Shown here: piece after piece, positions 33,991 to 42,842 of the stretch
Layout of the letters: every line of letters starts with the position of its first letter
Position numbering within the stretch: position 1 is the first letter of the stretch
NCBI RefSeq assembly: GCF_017254915.1
Contig: NZ_JAFKCT010000006.1
Span: 258,173 to 322,172, forward strand
Direction: 5' to 3'
From: Algoriphagus oliviformis
Lineage (GTDB): Bacteria; Bacteroidota; Bacteroidia; Cytophagales; Cyclobacteriaceae
DNA: 64,000 nucleotides
The notes under the pieces: model-generated
Seen by the model: only the letters and a program-made list of their open reading frames with translations
Told to the model about the DNA's origin: nothing
The model's database searches: none
Position numbers and translations under genes: made by a program

Positions 33991-36534
33991 TTAAGGTTTG
34001 GAGGCAGAGGCCAGGCTGGCCATATGCTGGGTGAGCTCGGCAGCGGACCAAGGATATACCCGGCCTTGGTTGAGGTGGCGGGTCGAACCCACCGTCCTGC
34101 CGGTGACCGGCGGGGCCTGGTTGCCCCATTCGTTTCTGATATAGGTCAACACGGCGGCGATGTCGCCGTCGTCCATCGTAGAGTGGGAAGGCATCACCGG
34201 CAAGATCTCCGGAGCGTCGTATTTCCGGCCAGCCACCTCGATCGGGCCCTCGATGCCATGCAGCAGGATCAGGGACAGCCGGACTTCATCGCCCGTGACC
34301 CACTCCGAGCCAGCCAAAGGCGGCCCCATTCGGGAAGCTCCCCTGCCGTTGCTGCCGTGGCAGCCCGCACAGGAGGTCAGGTATTTCGTTCGGCCCAAGG
34401 CAAACTGCTTCATGGCTTTTTCGTCCAGATTCCCCACCGCCGCTAGCGTCTTCTCCGGCTGGTATCCCGGCCAGGAAAAAAGCCGCTTGAGCATCTCCGC
34501 TTTTCCAGCGTCCAGGGGCAAGTCAGGCCTTGCGAAAATGCCCGGTGCTTCGGTAAGCGCCACGAGTCCCAACCGATCCGCTTCGGCTGCCTTGATGGCC
34601 ATGCCTCCGAGGATAGTTTCTTCCTTCCAGCCCAAGGTCGGAACGTCCGCAAACGCCAAAAGTCCGATTATTTCAGCGGGATCCCCATGCGTAACGGTCG
34701 CCATGGTCAACATCTCCAGCAGGATTTCACGGTCCGGAGTAGCCTCATTCCAAGCCTGATCTGCCAAGAGTCTTTTCAAAAAGCCATACTCCTCTCCCTC
34801 CAAACTGCTCAGCATGGCGTCGCGCATGAGCGCCAGATTCCCGTGCCGCCTCTGGATTCGAATCAGTATCTCGCCTTTGGCTTCGGGGGAAAAAATCCCC
34901 GCACTCAGCGCCAACTGGAGCGAAAGCTTTTCCGAAACGTCCTTGGGCCAAGCCAACACCACTTCCTCTATGCGACTGTTTAGCGCTGGGTTTTGGATCG
35001 CGGGCTTCTCTAGCTGTCGCAAAGCCGTGGCCCGAAGCAGGTCGGTGTCTTTTTCCAACAATCCCAGCAGAAGCTCGGGATCCACTTTTCCCATTCCTTC
35101 CAAAGCCCACAGCGCATGAAACCTTCCCAGTTCGGACCTACCGGCTTTTGCGAGAGATTTCAATCCCGGCACGGAAGCGGGCTCGTTCCGCTCCACCAGC
35201 AGGCGCTGCGCCATATCCCGATACCAGCCGTCTTCATGGCTGAGATAGGCGATCAATTCCTCGTTGCTGGCTTGGGAGAGTTTCGGGGTCTGGCCGAGGG
35301 CTGCCCCTTTCGGTACCATCCTCCAAATCCGCCCCATGTGCCCGGGAGAGTCCAAACCACGTTTTCTGGTTTGTTCCTGCAGGTAAGGTGTCATGTAGGA
35401 GCCATGCTGCACGATGCCCTGGTACATGTCGGCGACATACAGCGCGCCATCCGGCCCGACGGTGGCCTGCACGGGACGAAAACGCTCGTCTGTGGACGCC
35501 AAAAATTCCCGTCCGGGATTCGGATCGTGCGCATCCAGCAAGACGCCGTTTTCGCTGACGACATTGCGTTTGATGAGGTTTCCGGCATTTTCCAGCACAA
35601 ACACATTCCCCAAATATTCCTCCGGAAACAAGCCACTGCGGTACACCGTGGGCGCGCAGGCAGAGGTAAACTCCAGCAGTCGCCCCGCCGAATCCAGCGT
35701 TCCGGGAATGTAGCCCCGGTTGATTGCGGGATTGGAACGGATCGGAAAGATCTTGCGGTCAATGGTCAGTCCATGGTCTATGCCAGAGGAAGGCTTGTGA
35801 TTTTTGTTTCTGGACAAGTAGTTGGCTGGCACCAGGTCTCCATGTAGCTGGGACCAGTTGTAGTTGTAGATCAGGCGTCCTTGGTCGTCTTGGGAGACTC
35901 CCCACTGCCCCCGAAACTCGGTAGAGTCTCGAACCCAATTTCCTTCCTCGAAGCGATAGCGGAGGCGGGACTTGGCGCTGTAGTACCAGTTGTCCACGTT
36001 TCGGACGAAGCCGTTGTCTGAGTGCTCCGGGATGCCGTTGGCCGAGTAGGTGGAATCCAGCAGGATCTTCGAGTCTGCCCGCCAGTCTCCGTCCAAATCT
36101 TGGGTAAGCCAAAGGGCATTGTTTTCGGCGACCAAAGCGCCATTTTGAAAAAGTCCCAAGGCCCGGGGCATAATCAGGGAATCCAGGTACACGGTGCGCT
36201 TGTCCATCCTGCCATCTGCGTCCGTGTCTTCCAGGATCGCCACCGAACCTACCGGCAGATGCTCCTCCGAGCCCTCCATGTCATTCATGTAGCCCCGCAT
36301 CTCCACCACCCAGAGTCTGCCGTCTTGGTCAAACTGGATGATCACCGGCGACTCCACGAGGGGCTCCGAGGCGACGAGCTGTATCTCAAAGCCGGGTTCC
36401 AACTGAAAGGTCTTCGCTTCCTCCTCCGGACTTCTGGGAGGACTGTCCGGAGTCTCCGGACTAGGCCCTGGATTTTGGCAGGAATTCAAAAACAGCAACA
36501 CAAGTCCACAGCACAGCGAGGCACTTCGACGCAT
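33991..36534 (-). CDS. PVC-type membrane-bound dehydrogenase with HEAT repeats and c-type heme domain
   Basis: 847 residues starting at ATG 36534, which opens a signal peptide ending FLNSC (lipobox Cys), so the protein is a lipoprotein. Residues about 40-420 form a beta-propeller-like membrane-bound dehydrogenase domain (FQLEPGFEIQLVASEPLVES, then LWVVEMRGYMND). A HEAT-like helical region follows (about 450-690). The C-terminal cytochrome c domain has CAGCH with Cys722, Cys725 and His726. The architecture is common in Bacteroidota and Planctomycetes and is thought to take electrons from substrate oxidation. It is directly upstream of, and probably co-transcribed with, the Tat-exported sugar isomerase gene. 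Confidence 0.9.
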   Translation of the reverse strand: MRRSASLCCGLVLLFLNSCQNPGPSPETPDSPPRSPEEEAKTFQLEPGFEIQLVASEPLVESPVIIQFDQDGRLWVVEMRGYMNDMEGSEEHLPVGSVAILEDTDADGRMDKRTVYLDSLIMPRALGLFQNGALVAENNALWLTQDLDGDWRADSKILLDSTYSANGIPEHSDNGFVRNVDNWYYSAKSRLRYRFEEGNWVRDSTEFRGQWGVSQDDQGRLIYNYNWSQLHGDLVPANYLSRNKNHKPSSGIDHGLTIDRKIFPIRSNPAINRGYIPGTLDSAGRLLEFTSACAPTVYRSGLFPEEYLGNVFVLENAGNLIKRNVVSENGVLLDAHDPNPGREFLASTDERFRPVQATVGPDGALYVADMYQGIVQHGSYMTPYLQEQTRKRGLDSPGHMGRIWRMVPKGAALGQTPKLSQASNEELIAYLSHEDGWYRDMAQRLLVERNEPASVPGLKSLAKAGRSELGRFHALWALEGMGKVDPELLLGLLEKDTDLLRATALRQLEKPAIQNPALNSRIEEVVLAWPKDVSEKLSLQLALSAGIFSPEAKGEILIRIQRRHGNLALMRDAMLSSLEGEEYGFLKRLLADQAWNEATPDREILLEMLTMATVTHGDPAEIIGLLAFADVPTLGWKEETILGGMAIKAAEADRLGLVALTEAPGIFARPDLPLDAGKAEMLKRLFSWPGYQPEKTLAAVGNLDEKAMKQFALGRTKYLTSCAGCHGSNGRGASRMGPPLAGSEWVTGDEVRLSLILLHGIEGPIEVAGRKYDAPEILPVMPSHSTMDDGDIAAVLTYIRNEWGNQAPPVTGRTVGSTRHLNQGRVYPWSAAELTQHMASLASASKP

Positions 36535-36794
36535 GGTGATTTGGGCATTTTGGGTTTGGTGGGAAAGGAAATCCTGAAGAATTTTCCGATCCCGTTTTTC
36601 CAAGATGGTTTTTATTCCCCTGATTTACAAGGCGAATTACATGATCGATCAAGGCAAAAATCCCAGAATCATCACACTTTTACCCAAAAGCGAAAGGCCC
36701 GTGTGGAGGCGCAGCCCGGCTACCTGGCCTAAACCGAAAAAACCGGCCTGCCAACAGGACAGCGGCGGAGGCCGAGGCTTTGGCAGACTTGTGC

Positions 36795-36802
36795 TACCTT
36801 TG
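36795..36802 (+). promoter_or_regulatory. Putative -7 box (TACCTTTG) for the DEAD-box helicase
   Basis: Exact TAnnTTTG match, 15 bases before ATG 36818, which would give a very short leader. It supports the chosen start over the long open frame upstream. No -33 element recognised. Confidence 0.4.
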
Positions 36803-36817
36803 TCGAAAATCCCGTCC

Positions 36818-37960
36818 ATGAATTTTTCCGAACTAGGCCTCTCACCCGCACTGACCGACTCCATCACAAGAGCTAACTATGAAAACCCCTATCCTATCCA
36901 GGTGGAGGCCATTCCCGCAATCTTGCAGCAGCGGGACTTGCTGGGCTTGGCACCTACGGGTTCGGGAAAGACAGCGGCCTACATCCTGCCCATCCTCCAG
37001 CGCCTGCTCGCCAAAGATGCTCCCAGGGAGCGCTACGTACCGGTTTTGGTGATCGTACCTACCCGGGAGCTGGCCATGCAAGTGGCCGAGGTGACGGAAA
37101 ATTTCAGCCGCTTCCTCCCGAGGAAGATCAAGTCCATGGCGGTCTTTGGCGGCGTGTCGATCAATCCCCAGATGATGCGCCTGCATGGCGTGGAACTTCT
37201 GATCGCGACTCCAGGCCGTCTGATCGACCTGGTCGGAAGACGGGCGGTGGGCGTGTCGAGAATCCATACACTTGTGCTGGACGAGGCGGACAAAGTCCTC
37301 AACATGGGCTTTCGCGAGGAGCTGGAGCACATCCTGGAGCTCCTGCCTGCCAAGCGGCAAAACATCCTCTTCTCCGCGACGATGGACGAAGAGGTGGAAA
37401 AGCTGACCCAAAACCTGCTCCACGACCCGGTCAGCATCCGGGTGGAAGCGCCCAATTTCACCCCCGACCAGATCGACCAAAAAGCCTATCGCGTCAGCCC
37501 TGAAAACAAAGGGCCTTTCCTCCGCCAGCTGATCAATTCAGGTGACTGGAGCCAAATCCTGGTCTTCGCCTCTTCTATCCGCACGGCGGACAATGTGGTA
37601 GGTAAGCTTTGCAAAAACGGCATCGAGGCCATCGCCTTTCATGGGGACAAAAGCCAGGGCGCCAGAACGGAAGCTTTGGCACGATTCAAATCCGGAAAAA
37701 CCCGGGTATTGGTCGCCACCGACTTGGCGGCAAGGGGCATCGATATCCAATTCCTTCCCCTGGTGATCAACTACGAACTGCCTCGCTCGCCCAAGGACTA
37801 CATCCACCGCATCGGCCGAACCGGCAGGGCGGGTGCCAGCGGAGAAGCGATCTCGCTCATCACCCCCGAGGAAATGCACCACTTCAAGGTCATCCAGAAA
37901 AAGATGGGAAAGTGGGTCAAACTAGTCCACGAAGAGGATTTCGGAAAGCAGGAGGAGTGA
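36818..37960 (+). CDS. DEAD-box RNA helicase (RhlE-like)
   Basis: A 380-residue helicase core that unwinds RNA with ATP. Motifs in order: Q motif (YENPYPIQ), motif I APTGSGKT (45-52), PTRELAMQ, TPGRLIDL, motif II DEAD at 155-158, SAT, and the C-terminal domain with ATDLAARGIDI and HRIGRTGRAG. There is little C-terminal extension, as in short RhlE-type proteins. ATG 36818 is chosen because it fits the usual family opening and lies just after a promoter box; the 71 codons upstream look non-coding. Likely roles are ribosome assembly or RNA turnover. It stands alone, followed by a tandem repeat. Confidence 0.95.
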   Translation: MNFSELGLSPALTDSITRANYENPYPIQVEAIPAILQQRDLLGLAPTGSGKTAAYILPILQRLLAKDAPRERYVPVLVIVPTRELAMQVAEVTENFSRFLPRKIKSMAVFGGVSINPQMMRLHGVELLIATPGRLIDLVGRRAVGVSRIHTLVLDEADKVLNMGFREELEHILELLPAKRQNILFSATMDEEVEKLTQNLLHDPVSIRVEAPNFTPDQIDQKAYRVSPENKGPFLRQLINSGDWSQILVFASSIRTADNVVGKLCKNGIEAIAFHGDKSQGARTEALARFKSGKTRVLVATDLAARGIDIQFLPLVINYELPRSPKDYIHRIGRTGRAGASGEAISLITPEEMHHFKVIQKKMGKWVKLVHEEDFGKQEE

Positions 37961-37971
37961 TTTTTGATTTA

Positions 37972-38006
37972 GGATTTCGGATTTGGGATTTGGGATTTGG
38001 GATTTA
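37972..38006. repeat. Five tandem 7-bp units GGATTTN
   Basis: Units GGATTTC, three times GGATTTG and GGATTTA begin 11 bp after the helicase stop. Comparable to the 7-bp array after the gntP-like gene. Possible replication-slippage repeat; no function known. Confidence 0.65.
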
Positions 38007-38046
38007 CGACCTTCTGAGAGCGTCAGCGCAATTTTCCAATTTCAAA

Positions 38047-38065
38047 ATCTTCCAATTTTTCAATC
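38047..38065. repeat. ATCTTCCAATTTTTCAATC dispersed 19-mer
   Basis: Identical to 24141-24159, in the same orientation and in a similar pyrimidine-rich context between genes. Confidence 0.6.
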
Positions 38066-38070
38066 TTACC

Positions 38071-39996
38071 CTACAAAAACTCATACACGCTCCGATAGGC
38101 TCCTTTTTCCTCAAAGTACCCCAGCAGCGCGTCAAAGAAGGGATTTTGGGTAAGCGTGCCGCTGTCACCAATCAGGATAAGTTTGCGCTTGGCACGGGTG
38201 AGGGCGACGTTCATCCGGCGGGTGTCCGAGAGAAAGCCTATTTCACCCTTATCATTTGACCTGGTCAGGGAGATCAGCATCAGATCCCGCTCCTGACCTT
38301 GGAAGCCATCCACCGTATCGATGGTGATCAGCTCGGCAAAGGCCTTTAGATTGGGAAACTCAAAGCCCTCGAAAATCAGACCTCTCAACATGCGCACCTG
38401 AGCGGAATAAGGCGCGATCAGGCCTATGGTCCAGCCTTCCTGCTTGAAGCGGGCTACGCCGATTCGCGTGATCGTCTCGTTCAGATAGGAGCAGGCAAAG
38501 CGGGCCTCCTCGGGATTGAAGATACTCAGGCTCTCCGCCTCCAGCTGCTCGGTGTAGCCGGATCCCGCCGTGTCTATCCACTCCAATACCGCCTCTCCAT
38601 CGGGAAACTGGTGGCTCCGGGTATTCTCTGCCGCTTGCAGCTTTCCTCCGTAAAACCATCGGTTGGAGAAGCCCATCACCTCCTCGGGCATGCGGTACTG
38701 CACCTGCAGGAGCTGGGAAGTATGGGGCTGCCGGGCGATGATCTTTTCAAAAAGTGTGGTCGAAAGCCCTGCCTTGGCCGCCTCGTAGGACTTGATCGTG
38801 GGGGGCAGCTGACAATGGTCTCCGGCCAGGACGACTTTTTTCGCTTTCAAAATGGGAATCCAGGTCGCAGCCTCCAGCCCTTGTGCGGCCTCGTCGATGA
38901 AGACCACATCGAAGACCATTCCCCTGAGATTGGAGTGGGCGGCACCGACCAGTGTCGAGGCAAAGACCTGGGTTTTCTGAAAAATATCGGATCGAATGTA
39001 GTCTTCCAGATGGCCAGCGGCCTCACGCATCCGGGACACTTCCTGGTACATCAGCTTGCGCTGCGCCCGCTCCTCCGGGCCAAAGTTGCGCTTGTACTGC
39101 TTGGCCAGTTTGAGATAGGCCTCGGTATCCTTTCGCAGCTTCTTCAGGTCACGAAAGCTGTCATGGTTGGCGATCTTGGCATCGAGGGTCTGGCTGAGGA
39201 TCTTCTCCTCCACGCGGGCGGGATGACCGAGGCGAAGGGCGGCGATGTCCGCATCTACGAGCTTTTCCACCAGGAGATCCACGGCGGCATTGCTCGGCGC
39301 GGTGACAAGTATACTCAGTCCCCGCTCGACTGCCTGGCGAATCGCCGCAATGAGCGTCGTCGTCTTTCCGGTACCCGGAGGGCCGTGCACTGCGGCGATG
39401 TCCCGGGCGGCGGCGATCTTTTGGCAGGCTTCATTTTGCGAAAAATTAAGGGCGGGAAGCTCGACGGAAACCAGGTCGGATGACTTGGCCGTTTTTTCCC
39501 CCAAAGCGATATCCCGCAGCTCGGCCAGGCGGGGATGGTCGGCGCTGATGACTTTTTTCATCGCTGCCTCCATCTCGCGGTAGCTGTTTTCATCAAAAAG
39601 CAAATCGACACCCAAACGGCTGTCCTGCATCCAGTCGGGGATCTCATCGGCCTGCAGGGTGACGACCATGGAGTCCCGGGAGACTTGGTTGACCACCCCA
39701 TTGACGCGGTTTTCAGCACCCTGATAGCCCTCGTGGGTAGAAAAAAACGACACCGATTTGCCCGAGGAGAAGGAAGAAGGATAGCCCGAATCCAAGCGCT
39801 CCACCTCTACCAGTAGGCGCTCGCCCATGCCGATACGGCTCTTTTTGAGCTGGATAGGATGCCAGGTGATGCCTTCTTTTTTCTTTTCGGCCAGGGAGGT
39901 ATGGAGGAATTTCCTGCGGTATTGGGCGAGGTCTTCATTCCATTCCAGCTTGAGCAGTTTGAGACCTTGCTTGAGTTCTTCGATGATATTCGGCAT
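38071..39996 (-). CDS. SF1 helicase of the UPF1/IGHMBP2-like type
   Basis: A 641-residue superfamily 1B helicase starting MPNIIEEL at ATG 39996. An N-terminal beta-barrel domain (about 40-140) precedes motif I GPPGTGKTT (near 204-211), motif II DEAA (near 366-369), AGDHCQLPP, QYRMP and the C-terminal motifs TVDGFQGQERD and ALTRAKRKL. This is the layout of eukaryotic-like IGHMBP2/SMUBP-2 helicases, which translocate 5' to 3' on DNA or RNA. Bacteroidota carry such proteins widely; the physiological role is not settled. It is convergent with the DEAD-box gene and divergent from acpH. Confidence 0.92.
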   Translation of the reverse strand: MPNIIEELKQGLKLLKLEWNEDLAQYRRKFLHTSLAEKKKEGITWHPIQLKKSRIGMGERLLVEVERLDSGYPSSFSSGKSVSFFSTHEGYQGAENRVNGVVNQVSRDSMVVTLQADEIPDWMQDSRLGVDLLFDENSYREMEAAMKKVISADHPRLAELRDIALGEKTAKSSDLVSVELPALNFSQNEACQKIAAARDIAAVHGPPGTGKTTTLIAAIRQAVERGLSILVTAPSNAAVDLLVEKLVDADIAALRLGHPARVEEKILSQTLDAKIANHDSFRDLKKLRKDTEAYLKLAKQYKRNFGPEERAQRKLMYQEVSRMREAAGHLEDYIRSDIFQKTQVFASTLVGAAHSNLRGMVFDVVFIDEAAQGLEAATWIPILKAKKVVLAGDHCQLPPTIKSYEAAKAGLSTTLFEKIIARQPHTSQLLQVQYRMPEEVMGFSNRWFYGGKLQAAENTRSHQFPDGEAVLEWIDTAGSGYTEQLEAESLSIFNPEEARFACSYLNETITRIGVARFKQEGWTIGLIAPYSAQVRMLRGLIFEGFEFPNLKAFAELITIDTVDGFQGQERDLMLISLTRSNDKGEIGFLSDTRRMNVALTRAKRKLILIGDSGTLTQNPFFDALLGYFEEKGAYRSVYEFL

Positions 39997-40057
39997 CAAT
40001 CCTTATTTTAGGGTACAAACTAAGCAAAAACCAAAGGGCTATCCCCGAAAAAACACC

Positions 40058-40663
40058 ATGAACTTTCTCGCCCACGCCTACCTCTCTTTTGGCCAGGAAG
40101 AAATCCTGGTGGGAAACTTCGCGGCTGATTTCATCAAGGGCAAGGAACTGCGCCGCTATCACGGAGAGCTGCTCACGGGCATCATGCTGCACCGCGAGAT
40201 CGACGCCTTTACCGATTCCCACCCGCTCGTCAAGGCGGGGCAAAGCTACCTTCGCCCCCGGTTTCGCCACTATTCCACGGTGATCACGGATATTTTCTTC
40301 GACTATTTCCTGGGAAAACATTGGGACCAATTCTCCAGCATCCCGCTGGAAACCTTTGTAAACCAAACCTATGACATCATGGACCGCCATCTGCCGGAGC
40401 TGCCTGGCTCCTTTGGGGAGATGTTTTACTGGATGAAAAAGCAAAACTGGCTCTACCACTACCGGGAGATCTCGGGCATCCAAAAAACGCTCAGCGGCCT
40501 GAGCAAACGCACCGTCTTCGATTCCAAAATGGACGAAGCCCCGGAGCTGCTATTGGAAAAAGAAGGGGAATTTGAGACGATTTTCTTCGCATTCTTCCGA
40601 GAATTGGAGACTTTTGCCCGGGAAAAACTCACCCAACTGCGGCAAATCCATGGTAGTCATTAA
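40058..40663 (+). CDS. acpH: Acyl carrier protein phosphodiesterase
   Basis: A 201-residue protein beginning MNFLAHAYLSFGQEEILVGN, with DFIKGKEL, GIMLHREIDAFTDSHP and VITDIFFDYFLGKHW. This is the AcpH/DUF479 family, which removes the 4'-phosphopantetheine group from holo-ACP. The conserved His and Asp residues of the HD-like metal site are present in those blocks. ATG 40058 is chosen; upstream open frame overlaps the divergent helicase gene. The stop overlaps the start of the next small membrane protein gene by 14 bp, so the two are likely co-translated. Confidence 0.9.
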   Translation: MNFLAHAYLSFGQEEILVGNFAADFIKGKELRRYHGELLTGIMLHREIDAFTDSHPLVKAGQSYLRPRFRHYSTVITDIFFDYFLGKHWDQFSSIPLETFVNQTYDIMDRHLPELPGSFGEMFYWMKKQNWLYHYREISGIQKTLSGLSKRTVFDSKMDEAPELLLEKEGEFETIFFAFFRELETFAREKLTQLRQIHGSH

Positions 40664-41108
40664 GCCAAAAATATCCACTTACGTCTCTCTCGGATTGATT
40701 CTGGCAGTCCTGTTTACCGGCTTGATCCTTCTCCTGCGGGATTTTGCCTACAAGGGCTCCTTCGGCTTGTGGTTTTATCTCATCGCCTGCTCGCTGATCA
40801 CGGTGGTGATCCTGATGCTTTTGGTCAAGATGCTGGCCGGATGGAGGTTTATCACCGCGGGCAGGGACCATATCGTGGTCAGACTGCCACTGAAACGCCT
40901 CACCAAAGCCTATCCGGTCTCCGAGATTTTGGCCTGGGAGGAAGAGGTCATCTTGGCAAACAAAAAGGAATTCAGGCAGGTGACGATAGCCTTCGAGGAC
41001 CGAAACTCCATCGCAGTCTCCAACCATGAGCATGAGTCCTATACCGAGCTGGTGAACTATCTGAAAAAGAAAGCCGGGAAGCAGATGATAAAAACGAAAA
41101 AGGCCTGA
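40650..41108 (+). CDS. Small membrane protein with PH-like C-terminal domain
   Basis: A 152-residue protein starting MVVIKPKISTYVSLG at ATG 40650, inside the end of acpH. Two transmembrane helices (about 11-30 and 41-62) are followed by a cytoplasmic domain (WRFITAGRDHIVVRLPLKRL, and ILAWEEEVILANKKEFRQVT) that looks like the bacterial PH-like or YdbS fold. The C-terminus is very basic. Function unknown. The stop codon lies inside the terminator stem that follows. Confidence 0.8.
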   Translation: MVVIKPKISTYVSLGLILAVLFTGLILLLRDFAYKGSFGLWFYLIACSLITVVILMLLVKMLAGWRFITAGRDHIVVRLPLKRLTKAYPVSEILAWEEEVILANKKEFRQVTIAFEDRNSIAVSNHEHESYTELVNYLKKKAGKQMIKTKKA

Positions 41109-41122
41109 AAAACAGGCCTTTT
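41099..41122. terminator. Bidirectional terminator overlapping a stop codon
   Basis: AAAGGCCTG, loop AAAAA, CAGGCCTTTT. Stop TGA of the small membrane protein (41106-41108) is partly in the stem and loop, and the ppa stop begins at 41126. The A and T runs allow termination on both strands. Confidence 0.85.
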
Positions 41123-41125
41123 ATG

Positions 41126-41665
41126 TTAACGTGGGGTTCTGAAGTTTTTGTCGTAGAGTGCGACGCTCTCGTTGATGATTCTCATCGCATCTTCCTTGCC
41201 GAGGAAATCCTCCACCTTTACCTCTTTGTTTTCCAGCTTTTTGTAGTCTTCAAAGAAGCGGTGGACTTCCTTCATCAGGTGCGGAGGAAGCTCGTCGATG
41301 TCGTTGATGTAGTTCACGGACTGGTCTCCTGCCGCCACGGCGATGATCTTGTCATCGGCCTCGCCACCATCGATCATGCGCATCACGCCGATCACCTTGG
41401 CTTTGACCAGAGTCATGGAAGGAATGTCGATCTGGGAGATGATCAGTATATCGAGTGGATCATGGTCTTCGCAGAAAGTCTGCGGGATAAAACCGTAGTT
41501 GGCGGGATAGTGCACCGCTGAAAACAGCACGCGGTCCAAGCTCAACATGCCGGTCTTCTTGTCCAGCTCGTACTTTCCTTTGCTTCCTTTTGGGATTTCT
41601 ATCACGCCCATTACAAACTCGGGAGCTTCTTTCCCGATGTTGACGTCATGCCAGGGGTTAATCAT
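41126..41665 (-). CDS. ppa: Inorganic pyrophosphatase (family I)
   Basis: A 179-residue soluble family I pyrophosphatase that hydrolyses PPi to phosphate in the cytoplasm. The metal signature DHDPLD lies at 67-72, and the sequence opens [16 protein letters not shown], as in other Bacteroidota enzymes. Other expected residues are seen in [14 protein letters not shown] and [13 protein letters not shown]. Starts with ATG 41665. It has its own promoter box 39 bases upstream and converges with the small membrane protein gene at a shared terminator. Confidence 0.97.
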   Translation of the reverse strand: MINPWHDVNIGKEAPEFVMGVIEIPKGSKGKYELDKKTGMLSLDRVLFSAVHYPANYGFIPQTFCEDHDPLDILIISQIDIPSMTLVKAKVIGVMRMIDGGEADDKIIAVAAGDQSVNYINDIDELPPHLMKEVHRFFEDYKKLENKEVKVEDFLGKEDAMRIINESVALYDKNFRTPR

Positions 41666-41703
41666 ATTTTTCTATTTTGTTAAAAAATGGCCTAATGCCG
41701 GGG

Positions 41704-41711
41704 CAAAGATA
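41704..41711 (-). promoter_or_regulatory. Putative -7 box (TATCTTTG) for ppa
   Basis: On the minus strand the sequence reads TATCTTTGCCCC, an exact TAnnTTTG match 39 bases before the ppa ATG. It lies in the gap between ppa and the end of the signalling operon, which suggests ppa is transcribed separately. Confidence 0.5.
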
Positions 41712-41735
41712 CAAGGCCCCGGTAAATTCCATCTC

Positions 41736-42842
41736 CTAAAGTGTCTCTTTATTCAAATTAGGAAGGGTGACGGTCATGGTCGTCCCTTCGTTGGGCTCAG
41801 AGTCGAGGACGACTTGCCCGCCCATCTGCTCCACCGCTTCCTTGACCATGTACAGACCCAGGCCGGTTCCCACGTTTTTCTGCGTAGCGCGGGCAAAAAG
41901 GTTAAACACCTCCTCGCGATAGCGCTCCTCTATCCCTATCCCGTTGTCTTCGACCACGATGACAGCCTGTCCATCCCCCACATCCACGGTGATGCTGATG
42001 CGCTTTTCGCCCTCTTCCTTCTGAAACTGGACTGCATTGCTGAACAGGTTGTTGAGGATCACGCGGATCTTCGCATCATCCGAATAGAAGTCTTCACGCT
42101 GGTTGACCTGCACGTCCATGTGGAAGTGGGAAAGGTCAAACTTTTCCCTGTAGGCGGACATCTGGTTGTCCACGATCTCACGGAAGTCAATCCGCGTGAT
42201 CTTGTGGTCGATCTTGGTCGACCGATAGAAGTCCAGCATTTTATAGATAAAATCGTCCAGCTTGCCTGTAGCCGAGTCGATCATCTCAAAGTACTCCAGC
42301 ACGTTGGGATCGCTGAGCTCCATTTTGGCAAGCTTGGAAACGCCGGAGATACTCATCAGGGGGCCTCGCAGCTCATGGGAGAGACTGTAGACAAACTGGT
42401 TCATCTCCGAGTGCAACTTCTGCAGCTTGAGGTTTTTCTCCTTGAGCTCGCGGCGCATGAAGAAGATGTCCGCGGCATTTTTGATGGAGTTTTTGATCTG
42501 CTCGATGTTCCAGGGTTTGTCTATAAAGCGATAGACTTCGCCCTTGTTGATCGCGTCGATTACGCTTGCGATATCGGAATATCCCGTGAGCAGGATACGG
42601 ATAGGATCGGGGTTGATCTTGACCATGCGCTCAAAAAACTCCGTACCGGTGAGCCCGGGCATGCGCTGGTCGGCTATTACCACGTGAATTTCCTCTTCTT
42701 GGGCGATTTTGAGTCCTTCCTCAGCATCGATAGCCGTAAAAATCTTAAAATCCTTGCGTAAGGTAGCCCTAAATGACTTGAGGTTGTTGTCCTCGTCGTC
42801 TATATAGAGCACGTGAATTTTATCACTCATACTTTGGGGCAT
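41736..42842 (-). CDS. Receiver domain-histidine kinase-like protein
   Basis: 368 residues. An N-terminal receiver domain has the phosphoacceptor Asp58 in IADQRMPG. It is followed by a helical linker, a HisKA-like segment with His156 in SHELRGPL and an HATPase domain (VILNNLFSNAVQF, EDNGIGIEE, TGLGLYMVKEAV). The order receiver then kinase lets it be controlled by an upstream kinase. ATG 42842 is chosen because the resulting N-terminus (eight residues before the first strand) aligns with the paralogous receiver at 46956; a second ATG is at 42830. It overlaps the end of the 7TMR-DISM kinase gene and ends the four-gene operon. Confidence 0.9.
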   Translation of the reverse strand: MPQSMSDKIHVLYIDDEDNNLKSFRATLRKDFKIFTAIDAEEGLKIAQEEEIHVVIADQRMPGLTGTEFFERMVKINPDPIRILLTGYSDIASVIDAINKGEVYRFIDKPWNIEQIKNSIKNAADIFFMRRELKEKNLKLQKLHSEMNQFVYSLSHELRGPLMSISGVSKLAKMELSDPNVLEYFEMIDSATGKLDDFIYKMLDFYRSTKIDHKITRIDFREIVDNQMSAYREKFDLSHFHMDVQVNQREDFYSDDAKIRVILNNLFSNAVQFQKEEGEKRISITVDVGDGQAVIVVEDNGIGIEERYREEVFNLFARATQKNVGTGLGLYMVKEAVEQMGGQVVLDSEPNEGTTMTVTLPNLNKETL

